A DNA stretch of 64,000 nt from Gemmatimonadota bacterium (GCA_021295815.1 JAGWBQ010000002.1:62001-126000); one strand, 5' to 3'. Counted from the stretch's first letter, positions 41,499 through 50,473 are shown. Numbers and translations are program-made. Notes: a model not told the origin generated them from the sequence alone.

Positions 41499-42612
41499 CG
41501 TGAGGTCCGGCGGAGAGCACCGAAATGCCGCCCGCCGGAGTCACCTTCGCATCATGATCGCGCTGCTCGCCGCAGCGCCCGGATGCGGCACCGACGACGG
41601 CTCCCTCACCGTCGTGTCCTGGGGCGGTTCTTACGCCCGTGCCTGCGTTCTCGGATACTATCAGCCCTTCACGGCGGAGACCGGGATTCCGATCAGCCTG
41701 GAGGACTACAACGGCGGCCTCGCCCAGATAAGGGCGCAGGTGGACCTCGGCAGCGTCCACTGGGACGTGGTGGACATGAACGTCGCCGACGCGACGCGGG
41801 GTTGCGAGGAGGGGCTGTTCGAACCGATCGATACCGGAGACCTCGCCCCTTCGGACGGGGGAGAGAGCATCGAAGACGACTTCTACGAAGGCACCATTTC
41901 CGAATGCGGTGCGGGAACGCTCTTCTATTCCACCGTGGTGGCGTACAACGAGACCAGCGTGGGCGCCAGCCCACCTGCGCGCCTCGACGATTTCTTCGAT
42001 CTGGTGGCGTTCCCGGGTCGGAGAGGGATGAGGCGCACGCCCGAGGTCAATCTCGAGTTCGCGCTGATGGCGTCGGGGGTGGCGCCGGAAGACGTCTATA
42101 CCGTCTTGAGCGGTCCGGGTGGCGTGGAGCGCGCCTTCGCCAAGCTCGACGAAATCAAGGACCAGGTCGTCTGGTGGGAGGCCGGAGCCCAGCCGCCTCA
42201 GATGCTGGCGGACGGAGAGGTCCTGATGACGACGGCCTACAACGGTCGCATCTTCAACGCACAGGTCTTGGAGCGACAGCCCTTCACGATCATTTGGGAC
42301 GGTCAGGTACTGGACTTGGGGATGCTCGTAATCGTGGCCGGCACTCCCAACCTGCAGCAGGCCAAGGAATTCCTGCGCTTCTCCTCGCGGGCGAGTTCGC
42401 AGGCCGGCGTCGGGCGCTACATCGCCTACGCCCCGGTGCGTCGTTCTGCGGAGCCGCTCATTTCGGTCCACGCCGAGACCGGGGAGGAAATGGCTCACCA
42501 TATGCCCACACACCCCGACCACATGCGGCGGGTGCTGCTGTTCGACGCCTCGTGGTGGGTGGACCACAAGGATGAGATGAACGAACGCTTCACCGCCTGG
42601 CTCACGCGATGA
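41488..42612 (+). CDS. potD: ABC transporter substrate-binding lipoprotein (PotD-like)
   Basis: The 374-aa periplasmic-binding protein has a lipobox around residue 33 (IALLAAAPGC) and begins its mature domain SLTVVSWGGSYARACVLGYYQPFTAETGIPISLEDYNGG. Other landmarks are VHWDVVDMNVADATRGCEEGL, AGTLFYSTVVAYNE, FPGRRGMRRTPEVNLEFALMASGV and YAPVRRSAEPLI. PotD family members bind spermidine, putrescine or other substrates. The start ATG lies inside potA, overlapping by 11 bp; a later ATG at 41554 is possible. Ligand specificity cannot be read with confidence. Confidence 0.87.
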   Translation: MPIDVRSGGEHRNAARRSHLRIMIALLAAAPGCGTDDGSLTVVSWGGSYARACVLGYYQPFTAETGIPISLEDYNGGLAQIRAQVDLGSVHWDVVDMNVADATRGCEEGLFEPIDTGDLAPSDGGESIEDDFYEGTISECGAGTLFYSTVVAYNETSVGASPPARLDDFFDLVAFPGRRGMRRTPEVNLEFALMASGVAPEDVYTVLSGPGGVERAFAKLDEIKDQVVWWEAGAQPPQMLADGEVLMTTAYNGRIFNAQVLERQPFTIIWDGQVLDLGMLVIVAGTPNLQQAKEFLRFSSRASSQAGVGRYIAYAPVRRSAEPLISVHAETGEEMAHHMPTHPDHMRRVLLFDASWWVDHKDEMNERFTAWLTR

Positions 42613-43826
42613 TCGTTCCCGGGCGCCGACGCCCCCTGGCCGACCTCTCCGCGCGAACGAGGGCCGCGCTACTGGTTCTGCCGCTGCTGGCGTTCGTCGG
42701 GGTCTCCTTCGCGGCCCCGCTCACGACGGTACTCGTGCGCAGCTTCCACGACCCGGTCGTCGCCGACGCGCTTCCGGAAACACTCTCGCTGCTCGACGAC
42801 TGGGACGGCGCCGACGGGCCTGCGGACTCGGTATTCGCAGCTCTGGCCGTCGAGTTCTTCAAGGCCGGAGAGGAACGGACCATCGGCAGGGTGGCGGGAC
42901 GGGTGAATAGAGTCCGTTCCGGTTCGCGCGGCCTCATCGTGTCGACGGAACGGGCGCTGCGGGAGACCGAGGGACCGCGCGACCGCGCGGCCTTCCTGGC
43001 CCATGACCCCGCATGGGCGGAAGCGGAACCGTGGCGGGCGCTCGCAGTCGCAGGGGAGCGCTACACCCTCCGCAACTTCCTCGCGGCTCTCGATCTGGAA
43101 CGGGTGCCCGGCGAGGGTGTCGTGCGAGTTCCGGAAGAACGGCGCGCCTATGCGCGACTCTTTGTAAGAACCCTGTCGGTCAGTCTGGGCGTCACCGCGA
43201 TCTGCCTTCTGTTGGGCTACCCTCTCGCTCACCTGATCGCGAACTCGAAAGGCAGGAGGGCGACGATCCTTCTGGTCCTCGTGCTGGTGCCCTTCTGGAC
43301 ATCGCTGCTGGCTCGCACGACCTCATGGATAGTGCTGCTCCAGATGCAGGGCGTCATCAACGACATTCTGGTCTGGACGAAACTGGTGGACGACGACGGC
43401 CGGCTGGCGCTCGTCTACAACATGACCGGGACGGTCATCGCCATGACCCACGTGCTGCTGCCTTTCATGGTGCTCCCGCTCTACTCGGTGATGAAGCGCA
43501 TTCCGCCAGGTCACATGCGGGCGGCGGCGTCGCTGGGCGCCGGACCGGTACGGTCGTTCCTGAGGGTCTACTGGCCCCAGAGCCTGCCGGGCGTGGGGGC
43601 GGGCTCCCTGCTGGTTTTCGTGCTCGCGACCGGTTACTACATCACACCTGCGCTGGTGGGAGGAAGTTCGGGCCAGCTCATATCCAACATGATCGCGTAC
43701 CACATGCAGGAATCCCTGAATTGGGGACTCGCCGCCGCCCTGGGCGCGATCATCCTAGTCGCGGTGGCGCTGATCTTCGTTCTTTACGACCGGCTCGTGG
43801 GAATGAGCGGCATCGAGCTGCGGTAG
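42609..43826 (+). CDS. potB: ABC transporter permease (PotB-like), with long extracytoplasmic insert
   Basis: The 405-aa permease starts in ATGA overlap with the binding-protein gene. Helix 1 (LLVLPLLAFVGVSFAAPLTTVLV) is followed by a long polar insert (about 45-175) before TLSVSLGVTAICLLLGYPLAHLIANSKG. Core helices end with the EAA-like loop MRAAASLGAGPVRSFLRVYWPQSLPGVGAGSLLVFVLATGYYITPALVGGSSGQLISNMI. The insert makes it longer than typical PotB of about 285 aa; such longer permeases occur in the same family. Forms the channel with the next permease. Confidence 0.88.
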   Translation: MIVPGRRRPLADLSARTRAALLVLPLLAFVGVSFAAPLTTVLVRSFHDPVVADALPETLSLLDDWDGADGPADSVFAALAVEFFKAGEERTIGRVAGRVNRVRSGSRGLIVSTERALRETEGPRDRAAFLAHDPAWAEAEPWRALAVAGERYTLRNFLAALDLERVPGEGVVRVPEERRAYARLFVRTLSVSLGVTAICLLLGYPLAHLIANSKGRRATILLVLVLVPFWTSLLARTTSWIVLLQMQGVINDILVWTKLVDDDGRLALVYNMTGTVIAMTHVLLPFMVLPLYSVMKRIPPGHMRAAASLGAGPVRSFLRVYWPQSLPGVGAGSLLVFVLATGYYITPALVGGSSGQLISNMIAYHMQESLNWGLAAALGAIILVAVALIFVLYDRLVGMSGIELR

Positions 43827-43861
43827 CGGCACGTGGACGAACCTCTTTCAGCTTTCCGACG

Positions 43862-44725
43862 ATGCTGGACCCGGAGGTCGGCGGCGGCGATGAGTGGCGG
43901 GCAGGAATGAACGGGGCGGCGGCCCGCGCCGGCAGAGGCGTCTACCTCGGGTTCTCGGCGGCGGTTCTCTGCTTTCTGGTCCTACCGCTCTTGGTCGTGG
44001 TTCCGCTCAGCTTCAACGCCGAACCCTACTTCACCTTCTCCGAGGGCATGCTCGCTCTCGACCCCGACGCATACTCCCTGCGCTGGTACCGGGCCATCAC
44101 CGAAGACAGCATGTGGCGCGGAGCCCTGGTGAACTCGGTCGTGATCGGGAGCTCCGCCACCCTCTTGGCGACCGCGCTGGGAACTCTGGCCGCCTTCGGG
44201 CTCACCAACCCCGCCATGCCGCTGCGCAGGACGGTCACGGCTATCCTGCTCTCACCCCTGGTCACCCCGATCGTCATCGCGGCGGCAGGCATGTACTTCT
44301 TCTATTCCCGCGCCGGTCTGGGACAATCGCACCTAGGGCTCATCCTGGCGCACGCCGTCTTGGGAACGCCATTCGTGGTCATTACCGTCACGGCCACACT
44401 TGCGGGCTTCGACCGCAATCTGACCCGAGCCGCAGCCTCTCTGGGCGCCGGCTCCTGGCGCATCTTCCGCAAGGTCCAGCTTCCGCTCATCGCTCCCGGG
44501 GTCCTCTCGGGCGCACTCTTCGCCTTCGCGACCTCTTTCGATGAAGTCGTGGTGGTGATCTTCCTGGGCGGCGTCTCCCAACGCACCGTTCCCAGACAGA
44601 TGTGGGCCGGCATCCGAGAACAGATCTCCCCGGCCATCCTCGCCGCCGCGACGCTGCTGATCCTCTTCGCGGTCGGCCTTCTGCTGACCACCCGCTGGCT
44701 CGCCGCTCGGACCGCCTCCACCTGA
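43862..44725 (+). CDS. potC: ABC transporter permease (PotC-like)
   Basis: The 287-aa permease shows helix 1 GVYLGFSAAVLCFLVLPLLVVVPLSFN, then SLRWYRAITEDSMWRGALVNSVVIGSSATLLATALGTLAAFGL and the EAA loop LTRAAASLGAGSWRIFRKVQLPLIAPGVLSGALFAFATSFDEVVVVIFLGG, which contains the FDEVVV signature of PotC proteins. ATG 43862 is used; an internal ATG at 43907 (MNGAAARAGRGVYL) is equally possible because neither has a clear Shine-Dalgarno. It completes the importer and ends 9 bp before the next gene. Confidence 0.9.
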   Translation: MLDPEVGGGDEWRAGMNGAAARAGRGVYLGFSAAVLCFLVLPLLVVVPLSFNAEPYFTFSEGMLALDPDAYSLRWYRAITEDSMWRGALVNSVVIGSSATLLATALGTLAAFGLTNPAMPLRRTVTAILLSPLVTPIVIAAAGMYFFYSRAGLGQSHLGLILAHAVLGTPFVVITVTATLAGFDRNLTRAAASLGAGSWRIFRKVQLPLIAPGVLSGALFAFATSFDEVVVVIFLGGVSQRTVPRQMWAGIREQISPAILAAATLLILFAVGLLLTTRWLAARTAST

Positions 44726-44734
44726 GTCCAACCG

Positions 44735-45748
44735 ATGTCCGACCCCTTCAAGCAAGCGGGAGCCGAAAAACCCGACCTCGGCCTCCTTCTCAGAGCGACG
44801 TCACGAACGTTCGCGCTGAGCATCGAAATGTTGCCCCGGCCATTGAGAAAGCAGCTCACGGTCGGGTACCTGGTTCTCCGCGTCTCGGATTATTTGGAAG
44901 ACAACTCCGCGATGAGCGCCGCCGCCAAGACCAGCGCTCTCGACCTATGGGCTGCGGTACTGGAGGCGAGGGCGGACGCCGACGAACTTGAAGAGCTCCT
45001 GGACGACTCTCCCTCAGATTCCATCCCCGATTTTCATGCGGCGCGGGCCGCCGGAAGGATAGCGGCCAGCCTCGGACGCCTTCCGCCTCGGGCCCGGGAG
45101 TTGATCGTGCGCCACACGGTCGCGACCACGCGCGGGATGGCGCGCTGGGTCGAACGAGGCCCCGATTTTGCCGACCTGGACGACCTCGACGACTACATGC
45201 ACGAGGTCGCGGGTCGGGTCGGCCACCTGGTCACCTCGCTAGCCGCGCTCCGTTGGCAGGGGGTGTGCAGAGACCTGGAAGAACGAATGCGACTCGCCAG
45301 AGAGTTCGGGCTCGGTCTCCAGACCGTAAACGTGCTGCGTGGACTGAGCTCGGACCGCGACCGAGGGTGGATTTTCGTGCCGCGCTCGATGCTCCCACCC
45401 GGTATGGCCCCTTCTTCGATCTTCGACGAAGCGCACCGCGAGACCGCCGTCTCCGCAGTGCTGGAACTCGCCGACAAGGCCGAAGCCCACCTGGAGGGAG
45501 CTCTCGCCTGGGTCACATCGTTGCCGCTATCCGCCACCCGGCTGAAAATCGCGTTCGTCATGCCTCTCCTCTTCGGTGCGCGCACCCTGGCGCTCTGCCG
45601 CGAGCGGCCGGGCGAGGTGGTCGACGGAACGGTGAAGATGACCCGCTCGGAGGTGACGGCCCTGGTCAGGAAAACTCTCGCACTAGGCTGGTCCAACGCC
45701 TGGGTGCGTGGCAAGACACGGGGTTTGCTCCGACCCAGGCCGTCATGA
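44735..45748 (+). CDS. Squalene/phytoene synthase-family protein
   Basis: The 337-aa all-alpha prenyl-condensing enzyme-like protein has LLRATSRTFALSIEMLP, first acidic motif SDYLEDN (Asp52-Asp56), TRGMARWVERG, LDDYMHEVAGRVGHLVTSL and a second motif NVLRGLSSDRDRGWIFVPRSML. In most enzymes of this family the second motif is N-x2-RD-x3-D; here the Asp after Arg is Gly203, leaving Asp207. It probably condenses two isoprenyl diphosphates to squalene or a carotenoid/hopanoid precursor, but the missing acidic residue makes activity uncertain. It is 9 bp after the permease gene, an unusual partner. Confidence 0.82.
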   Translation: MSDPFKQAGAEKPDLGLLLRATSRTFALSIEMLPRPLRKQLTVGYLVLRVSDYLEDNSAMSAAAKTSALDLWAAVLEARADADELEELLDDSPSDSIPDFHAARAAGRIAASLGRLPPRARELIVRHTVATTRGMARWVERGPDFADLDDLDDYMHEVAGRVGHLVTSLAALRWQGVCRDLEERMRLAREFGLGLQTVNVLRGLSSDRDRGWIFVPRSMLPPGMAPSSIFDEAHRETAVSAVLELADKAEAHLEGALAWVTSLPLSATRLKIAFVMPLLFGARTLALCRERPGEVVDGTVKMTRSEVTALVRKTLALGWSNAWVRGKTRGLLRPRPS

Positions 45749-45879
45749 TGGGGTGGACCGCACGCGAGCTGAGGATCCCGTGTCGCACCGCCGCATCCGC
45801 GGATCTTTCAGCAGCCCGTGGACAGTCTCACGCGAGCCCGGAGAACGGTGCAAGCGACCGGATATTCCACGGACGGCCG

Positions 45880-47103
45880 CTACAGCCCCGAGACATCGTA
45901 CACCTCGATTCGCACGCCCTCGAGCTCCTGCCACCCGGCTAGGATGGAGATCCCGTCGGTGAACAGGTAATCGGCTGCGGGAACCGGCCAGCGCAGGAAT
46001 CCATCCTCCGAGAGAACCCCGAGCGTCGCGGCCGAATCCAGCGGATCTTCCGATCGCGGAACGAGCATTCTGTAGATGAGGCCCTCTTCGCCGCCGATCG
46101 CGAAATCGAAGGGTGGTAAGCTCTTCGGCAGAGTCATGTCGGCCATGATCTCTTCGAGCGCCGCCAATTCTCCTTCCGACGCCTCTCGGTCTTCCAGGAG
46201 CTGGGTCTGGATCGCCCCGAGCGCGTTGTCCGGCAAAGGATGCCGAGGAAGGCGGGAGTGGCAGACATCCCCGGTTTTGACGCCGTTGAGCGCGTAGGCG
46301 GTCAGACATTCGTCCTCCGCGTAACCCATTACGAAGCCGCCGTCGTACGCGGCCATGACGGGATGGAACCGGCTCAGGTCCGTCGAAAGTCCTGCGAGCG
46401 CCTCTTGAATACCTAAGGGATCCTCCCCGATCACCTCCAGCCATCCGCCCTCGTCCGTCGCGATCGCGACTCGATCGGCATCCCGGCCCGGGTAGCAGCC
46501 GTAACGGACCGCGAGTCCGGTGTCGAGCTCGACCAGCTTCCTGAGGGCGGGCATGGGACAATCGTTCATCGAGAACCGTCGCTCGTCCAGATGATTGCCC
46601 TCCGTGTCGAATATCTCGATGATCAAGCCGTCGAGTACCGCGACATTCGGACCGTAGGACGAAATATCGATCGGCAGTTCCAGTTCACCCGGCCCTTCGC
46701 CGCTACGGCCGAAACTGGACACGAGACCGGCATCGCTGTCGACTCGATGAAGGCGTCCGGCCAAGCCGTCGAGGACGAACCAGTCGCCGCCCACGCGCGC
46801 CGCCGCCGATGCCGAGAGCACCTCCGCGTGGAGGATGGCCTCGGGGGGTGCGCTGACCTCGGTCATCGGTAAATCGGTCGCACCGGCATCCGCACCTCCC
46901 CTGGAGTCACCGGCCTGGCAGCTTGCCAGGAGGAGGGTGCCGACGAGGAGCGTGGGGAGAGAAGAGGGAAGGGCTCCGCCATCCGATCTCGCCGCTGCGA
47001 AACGCGAGCGGCGGCGAGGGCGCCGGTGTCGCGGGTTGAGCGGGGGGACGGGGTTGGCCGCGCTGGTGCGGGCCACCCAGCCGGATACGTTGCATTGGCA
47101 CAT
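45880..47103 (-). CDS. Six-bladed beta-propeller lipoprotein
   Basis: The 407-aa frame from ATG 47103 has a long basic N-terminus before a signal-like segment LPTLLVGTLLLASC (Cys about 62), so the true start may be nearer that segment. The mature protein has blade repeats such as ARVGGDWFVLDGLAGRLHRVDSDAGLVSSFGRSGEGPGELELPIDIS. The GEGPGE motif and size match the lipoprotein at 27158-28552, with low overall similarity. It is convergent with the squalene-synthase-like gene and has no evident partner. Function unknown. Confidence 0.7.
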   Translation of the reverse strand: MCQCNVSGWVARTSAANPVPPLNPRHRRPRRRSRFAAARSDGGALPSSLPTLLVGTLLLASCQAGDSRGGADAGATDLPMTEVSAPPEAILHAEVLSASAAARVGGDWFVLDGLAGRLHRVDSDAGLVSSFGRSGEGPGELELPIDISSYGPNVAVLDGLIIEIFDTEGNHLDERRFSMNDCPMPALRKLVELDTGLAVRYGCYPGRDADRVAIATDEGGWLEVIGEDPLGIQEALAGLSTDLSRFHPVMAAYDGGFVMGYAEDECLTAYALNGVKTGDVCHSRLPRHPLPDNALGAIQTQLLEDREASEGELAALEEIMADMTLPKSLPPFDFAIGGEEGLIYRMLVPRSEDPLDSAATLGVLSEDGFLRWPVPAADYLFTDGISILAGWQELEGVRIEVYDVSGL

Positions 47104-47273
47104 TTGTCGTTCCTTTGAAAAGGCTGAATGGAGGCGCCGCCTAGCGGATGAGGTATTCGAACCTCGATGTGAGACCTGCCTGACGTGACTGCATCCGGTA
47201 ACCTACATGCCGGAACGGGGCAAAAGGATGGCGTTTTGGGACGACGTCGACATGAGAGCGTCGCCATCCGCTT

Positions 47274-47558
47274 TCAGAGGTTTCCGACGACTCCCTCGCG
47301 AACCGCGATCTCATCCGTGCCGGCCGAGCCGAAATCCGGAGGCCAGGCGACCGAACCTCCAGCGGCTATCCGGAGCCGTCGCATTACGTCCATGGTGAGG
47401 GCGACTCCGGGAAACATCTCGGCCGAGCCCGGATGTTCGTAGAAATAGACGCCCCGCACCGCAGGTCCGTGGACCGAGGCCGCGGCGCCTTGGATGACGA
47501 GCGCCGTCCGCTCGTTCAGGCCGACCCCGAACACCGCCGCTCCGCCGAGCGCGACCAC
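47274..47558 (-). pseudogene. Truncated fragment resembling the C-terminus of a peptidase S51/cyanophycinase-like protein
   Basis: A 94-codon frame from GTG 47558 reads GGAAVFGVGLNERTALVIQGAAASVHGPAVRGVYFYEHPG, then MFPGVALTMDVMRRLRIAAGGSVAWPP. The GxGLNERTALV...VYFYEH pattern recalls the final beta-strands of cyanophycinase-like S51 peptidases. Those are usually 250 aa or more, with the catalytic Ser and His upstream. Nothing corresponding precedes it: the crotonase gene ends at 47600. It is best read as a remnant. A free small protein cannot be ruled out. Confidence 0.35.
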
Positions 47559-47599
47559 TGGAAACCGACCCCGAGCCGGTCGCCGGGGTGCGGCCGACC

Positions 47600-48382
47600 T
47601 TATCTTCCGCGAAACTCCGGTCTCCTCTTCTCGATGAAGGCGCGCACGCCCTCCCTGCCGTCCTCGGAGGCGAAGGCTTCCATGAAGAGATCCTTCTCCA
47701 GCAAAAGTCCGTCGGCGAGCGGGTGTTCGAACGCCTGCCTGAGCGCCCGCTTCGCGAGCCGAAGCGCGACCGGACTCCAGCGCGCGATCCGCCGGGCGAT
47801 CTCCAGCGCCCGCTCCAGATGCTCGCCGGGCGCCGTAACCTCGTCGACGAGGCCGATGCGCAGGGCGTCGTCGCTGCCCACGAAGTCGCCGGTGAAGCAC
47901 ATGATCGACGCCCAGCCTCTCCCGACTAGCCGGGGCAGACGCTGACTCCCGCCACCGCCCGGAATGAGTCCCAGCCTGATCTCCGCCTGTGAGATGAGCG
48001 TACCGGAATCCGCCACGCGCATGTCGCAGGCGAGCGCGAGTTCGGTCCCTCCACCGATGCAATATCCATGCAGGGCGGCGATTACCGGCAGCTCGAAGTC
48101 GGCAACGGTCTCGAAGACCCGTCTGGCCATGTAGGTCGCTCTCTGCTCTTCGGGCGATCGGGCCGCGAAGTCCCGGATGTCGGCTCCAGCGGCGAAGGCG
48201 CGATTGCCGGCGCCGCAAAGCACGACGGTCCGGACCTCCTCGTCGGAGCCCAGGGAGTCGAAGGCTTCGCAGAGTCGCGCGCGCAGTTCGGAGTTGAGCG
48301 CGTTCAACCTCTCGGGTCGATTCAAGGTCACCACGGCGACGCCCTCGTGCGGACGTTCGACGATAACCGTGGGGGCCGTCAC
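47600..48382 (-). CDS. Enoyl-CoA hydratase/isomerase (crotonase family)
   Basis: The 260-aa protein has VIVERPHEGVAVVTLNRPERLNALNSELR, oxyanion-hole segment RAFAAGADIRDFAARSPEE, PVIAALHGYCIGGGTELALACDMRVA with the catalytic Glu region, and AEIRLGLIPGGGGSQRLPRLVG. It hydrates trans-2-enoyl-CoA to 3-hydroxyacyl-CoA in beta-oxidation or butanoate metabolism. It is the last gene of a five-gene minus-strand operon and overlaps the dehydrogenase stop by 4 bp. The remnant fragment lies just downstream. Confidence 0.92.
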   Translation of the reverse strand: MTAPTVIVERPHEGVAVVTLNRPERLNALNSELRARLCEAFDSLGSDEEVRTVVLCGAGNRAFAAGADIRDFAARSPEEQRATYMARRVFETVADFELPVIAALHGYCIGGGTELALACDMRVADSGTLISQAEIRLGLIPGGGGSQRLPRLVGRGWASIMCFTGDFVGSDDALRIGLVDEVTAPGEHLERALEIARRIARWSPVALRLAKRALRQAFEHPLADGLLLEKDLFMEAFASEDGREGVRAFIEKRRPEFRGR

Positions 48383-49272
48383 TCGGCGTCACCTGCGGTC
48401 GTCTTGGCGTCCTCCTCCCTCGGCCAATGGTAAAACCCCCTTCCCGACTTCTTCCCGAGCCTGCCCTCGGCGACCATCTCGCGCAGAAGCGTCGGGGGCG
48501 TGAAACTTGAGGAACCGAGTTCCTCGTGGAGATAGTCGGCAATGGCGAGCCGCACGTCCAGCCCCACGAGATCGGTAAGTCGAAGCGGCCCCATCGGATG
48601 GCCGTACCCCAGCTTCATCGCCTTGTCGATGTCCGCCGGCGAAGCCACCTCCTCCTCGACCATCCGAATGGCCTCCATGCCCAGGGCGATGCCGAGACGA
48701 GAAGAGGCGAAGCCGGGGGAATCCCTGACGACTATGGGATCCTTGCCCAGGCGTTCCGAGAACGCGACCGCGATCGCCACCGTGTCGGGGGAGGTCTCGG
48801 GGCCGGCCACGACCTCCACCAGCCGCATGATGTGGACGGGATTGAAGAAGTGCATCCCCACGAAGCGCGTCGGTTCGGGCGCGCCAGGAGCCAGCCCGGC
48901 GACGGAAAGCGAGGAGGTGTTGGTGGCGACGACGGCGGTATCGGTCAACGCTCCGTTCAATTCGGCTAGGATGCGCCGTTTGACCTTTGCCACCTCGGGC
49001 GCGGCTTCTACGACCAGGTCGGCCTCGTCGACCGCTTCCCTTACGCTGGGCGCGGACTCGATCAAGGAGAGCGTCTTGTCGCGGTCCGTCTCGCTGAGCT
49101 TCCCCAAGGAGACTCCCTTGTCGAGGTTGGCCCGGATGCGGTCGCGAGCGTTGCTCCACCCGCCGGGTGCGGGATCGTAAACCCTGACCTCGCATCCGGC
49201 CTGCGCGCACACTTGCGCGATGCCGTGACCCATGGTACCGGCTCCGATGACCGCCGCGCGCTCGATCTTCAT
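48379..49272 (-). CDS. 3-hydroxyacyl-CoA (3-hydroxybutyryl-CoA) dehydrogenase
   Basis: The 297-aa protein has the NAD-binding start KIERAAVIGAGTMGHGIAQVCAQAG, VVEAAPEVAKVKRRILAEL, active-site region TNTSSLSVAGLAPG and RFVGMHFFNPVHIMRLVEVV with the His-Glu pair. The C-terminal domain has KDPIVVRDSPGFASSRLGIAL, YGHPMGPLRLTDLVGLDVRLAI and SGRGFYHW. It oxidises 3-hydroxyacyl-CoA to 3-ketoacyl-CoA (or the reverse). A GGGAGGGT stands 6 bp before the ATG at 49272. ATGA overlaps on both sides support a single transcript. Confidence 0.94.
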   Translation of the reverse strand: MKIERAAVIGAGTMGHGIAQVCAQAGCEVRVYDPAPGGWSNARDRIRANLDKGVSLGKLSETDRDKTLSLIESAPSVREAVDEADLVVEAAPEVAKVKRRILAELNGALTDTAVVATNTSSLSVAGLAPGAPEPTRFVGMHFFNPVHIMRLVEVVAGPETSPDTVAIAVAFSERLGKDPIVVRDSPGFASSRLGIALGMEAIRMVEEEVASPADIDKAMKLGYGHPMGPLRLTDLVGLDVRLAIADYLHEELGSSSFTPPTLLREMVAEGRLGKKSGRGFYHWPREEDAKTTAGDAE

Positions 49273-50471
49273 GACGTACCCTCCCAGAGCGTGACGATAC
49301 CCTGTCCGACACCGATGCACATGGTCGCGAGGGCCTTGGCGCTGCCGCGCCGCTTCATCTCGTGCACGAGCGTCGTCACGATGCGCGCCCCCGAGCAACC
49401 GAGCGGATGGCCGAGCGCGATCGCGCCCCCGTTCACGTTGACGGTATCGGGATCGAGGCCGATCTCTCGGACGCAAGGGACGGCTTGGGCCGCAAAGGCC
49501 TCGTTTACCTCCGCAAGCTCGATCTCCGACGCCTCCCAGCCGGCTCGACGAAGCGCCCTTCCGCTAGCCGACACCGGGCCGAGTCCCATCAGGTCCGGCT
49601 CGACTCCCGCCAGAGCCGATCCGACGAAGCGCGCCATCGGCTCGAGACCGAGTTCGCGCCCCCGAGTCGAGGAGGAGAGCAGGAGGGTCGCAGCACCGTC
49701 GTTCAGGCCTGAGGAGTTGCCGGCGGTCACGGAGCCGTCCGCACGGAAAACGGGACGCAGACGGGCCAGTTCCTCCATGTCGGTTCCAGGTCTCGGGTGT
49801 TCGTCGCGGTCGACCATCTCGACTCCGCGCCGGCGCTTGATTTCCACCGGTACGATCTCGGCGTCGAAACGCCCGGCTTCCATTGCGGCGTGAGCCGCCT
49901 TCTGGCTCCTTACCGCGAATTCGTCCTGAAGCTCCCGCGTGACCGAGCGAACCTCCGCCACCCGCTCGGCGGTCTCGCCCAGGCTCACCGTCCAATCGGA
50001 GGAGAACGCGGGGTTCGCGAACCGCCATCCCAGCACGGTGTCGGCGAACTCAGGCACGCCCCTTGCGAACGCTTTCTCCGCCTTGAGCATTACCAGGGGG
50101 GCGCGACTCATGCTTTCCACACCGCCCGCGATGAAAAGGTCGCCCTCTCCGGCCGCGATGGCGTGACCCGCCGCGATTATCGCCTGCATGCCCGAGCCGC
50201 ATAGCCGGTTCACGGTCTGGCCCGGGACGCCCACCCCGAGTCCGGCGCGGAGCGCGGCCATGCGAGCGACATTTCGATTGTCTTCGCCGGCCTGGTTTGC
50301 GCAGCCCATGATCACGTCGTCGACGATAGCGGGATCGATGCCGGAGCGTTCGACGAGGGCTTCCACCGCGACCGCCGCCAGATCGTCGGGGCGCACGGAG
50401 GCGAGCGCACCGCCGTGGCGGCCGATGGGGGTTCTGACCGCAGCCAGGACCCAGACCTCCCGCGCACCCAT
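49269..50471 (-). CDS. Acetyl-CoA acyltransferase/acetyltransferase (thiolase)
   Basis: The 400-aa thiolase starts at ATG 50471 (MGAREVWVLAAVRTPIGRHGG). Acylated Cys91 lies in TVNRLCGSGMQAI. The C-terminal half has NEAFAAQAVPCVREIG, GGAIALGHPLGCSGARIVTTL with catalytic His, and TMCIGVGQGIV with the second Cys. PcaF/PaaJ-like 3-oxoadipyl-CoA thiolases have a similar Arg-Thr-Pro-Ile-Gly start, so an aromatic-acid route is possible. It cleaves 3-ketoacyl-CoA to acetyl-CoA. It is 2 bp from the aldehyde dehydrogenase gene. Confidence 0.93.
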   Translation of the reverse strand: MGAREVWVLAAVRTPIGRHGGALASVRPDDLAAVAVEALVERSGIDPAIVDDVIMGCANQAGEDNRNVARMAALRAGLGVGVPGQTVNRLCGSGMQAIIAAGHAIAAGEGDLFIAGGVESMSRAPLVMLKAEKAFARGVPEFADTVLGWRFANPAFSSDWTVSLGETAERVAEVRSVTRELQDEFAVRSQKAAHAAMEAGRFDAEIVPVEIKRRRGVEMVDRDEHPRPGTDMEELARLRPVFRADGSVTAGNSSGLNDGAATLLLSSSTRGRELGLEPMARFVGSALAGVEPDLMGLGPVSASGRALRRAGWEASEIELAEVNEAFAAQAVPCVREIGLDPDTVNVNGGAIALGHPLGCSGARIVTTLVHEMKRRGSAKALATMCIGVGQGIVTLWEGTS

Positions 50472-50473
50472 CT

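Noticed and set aside
45798-45807. ATCCGCGGAT palindrome between convergent genes as a terminator
   Set aside because: It has too short a stem, no loop and only a weak run of T after it.
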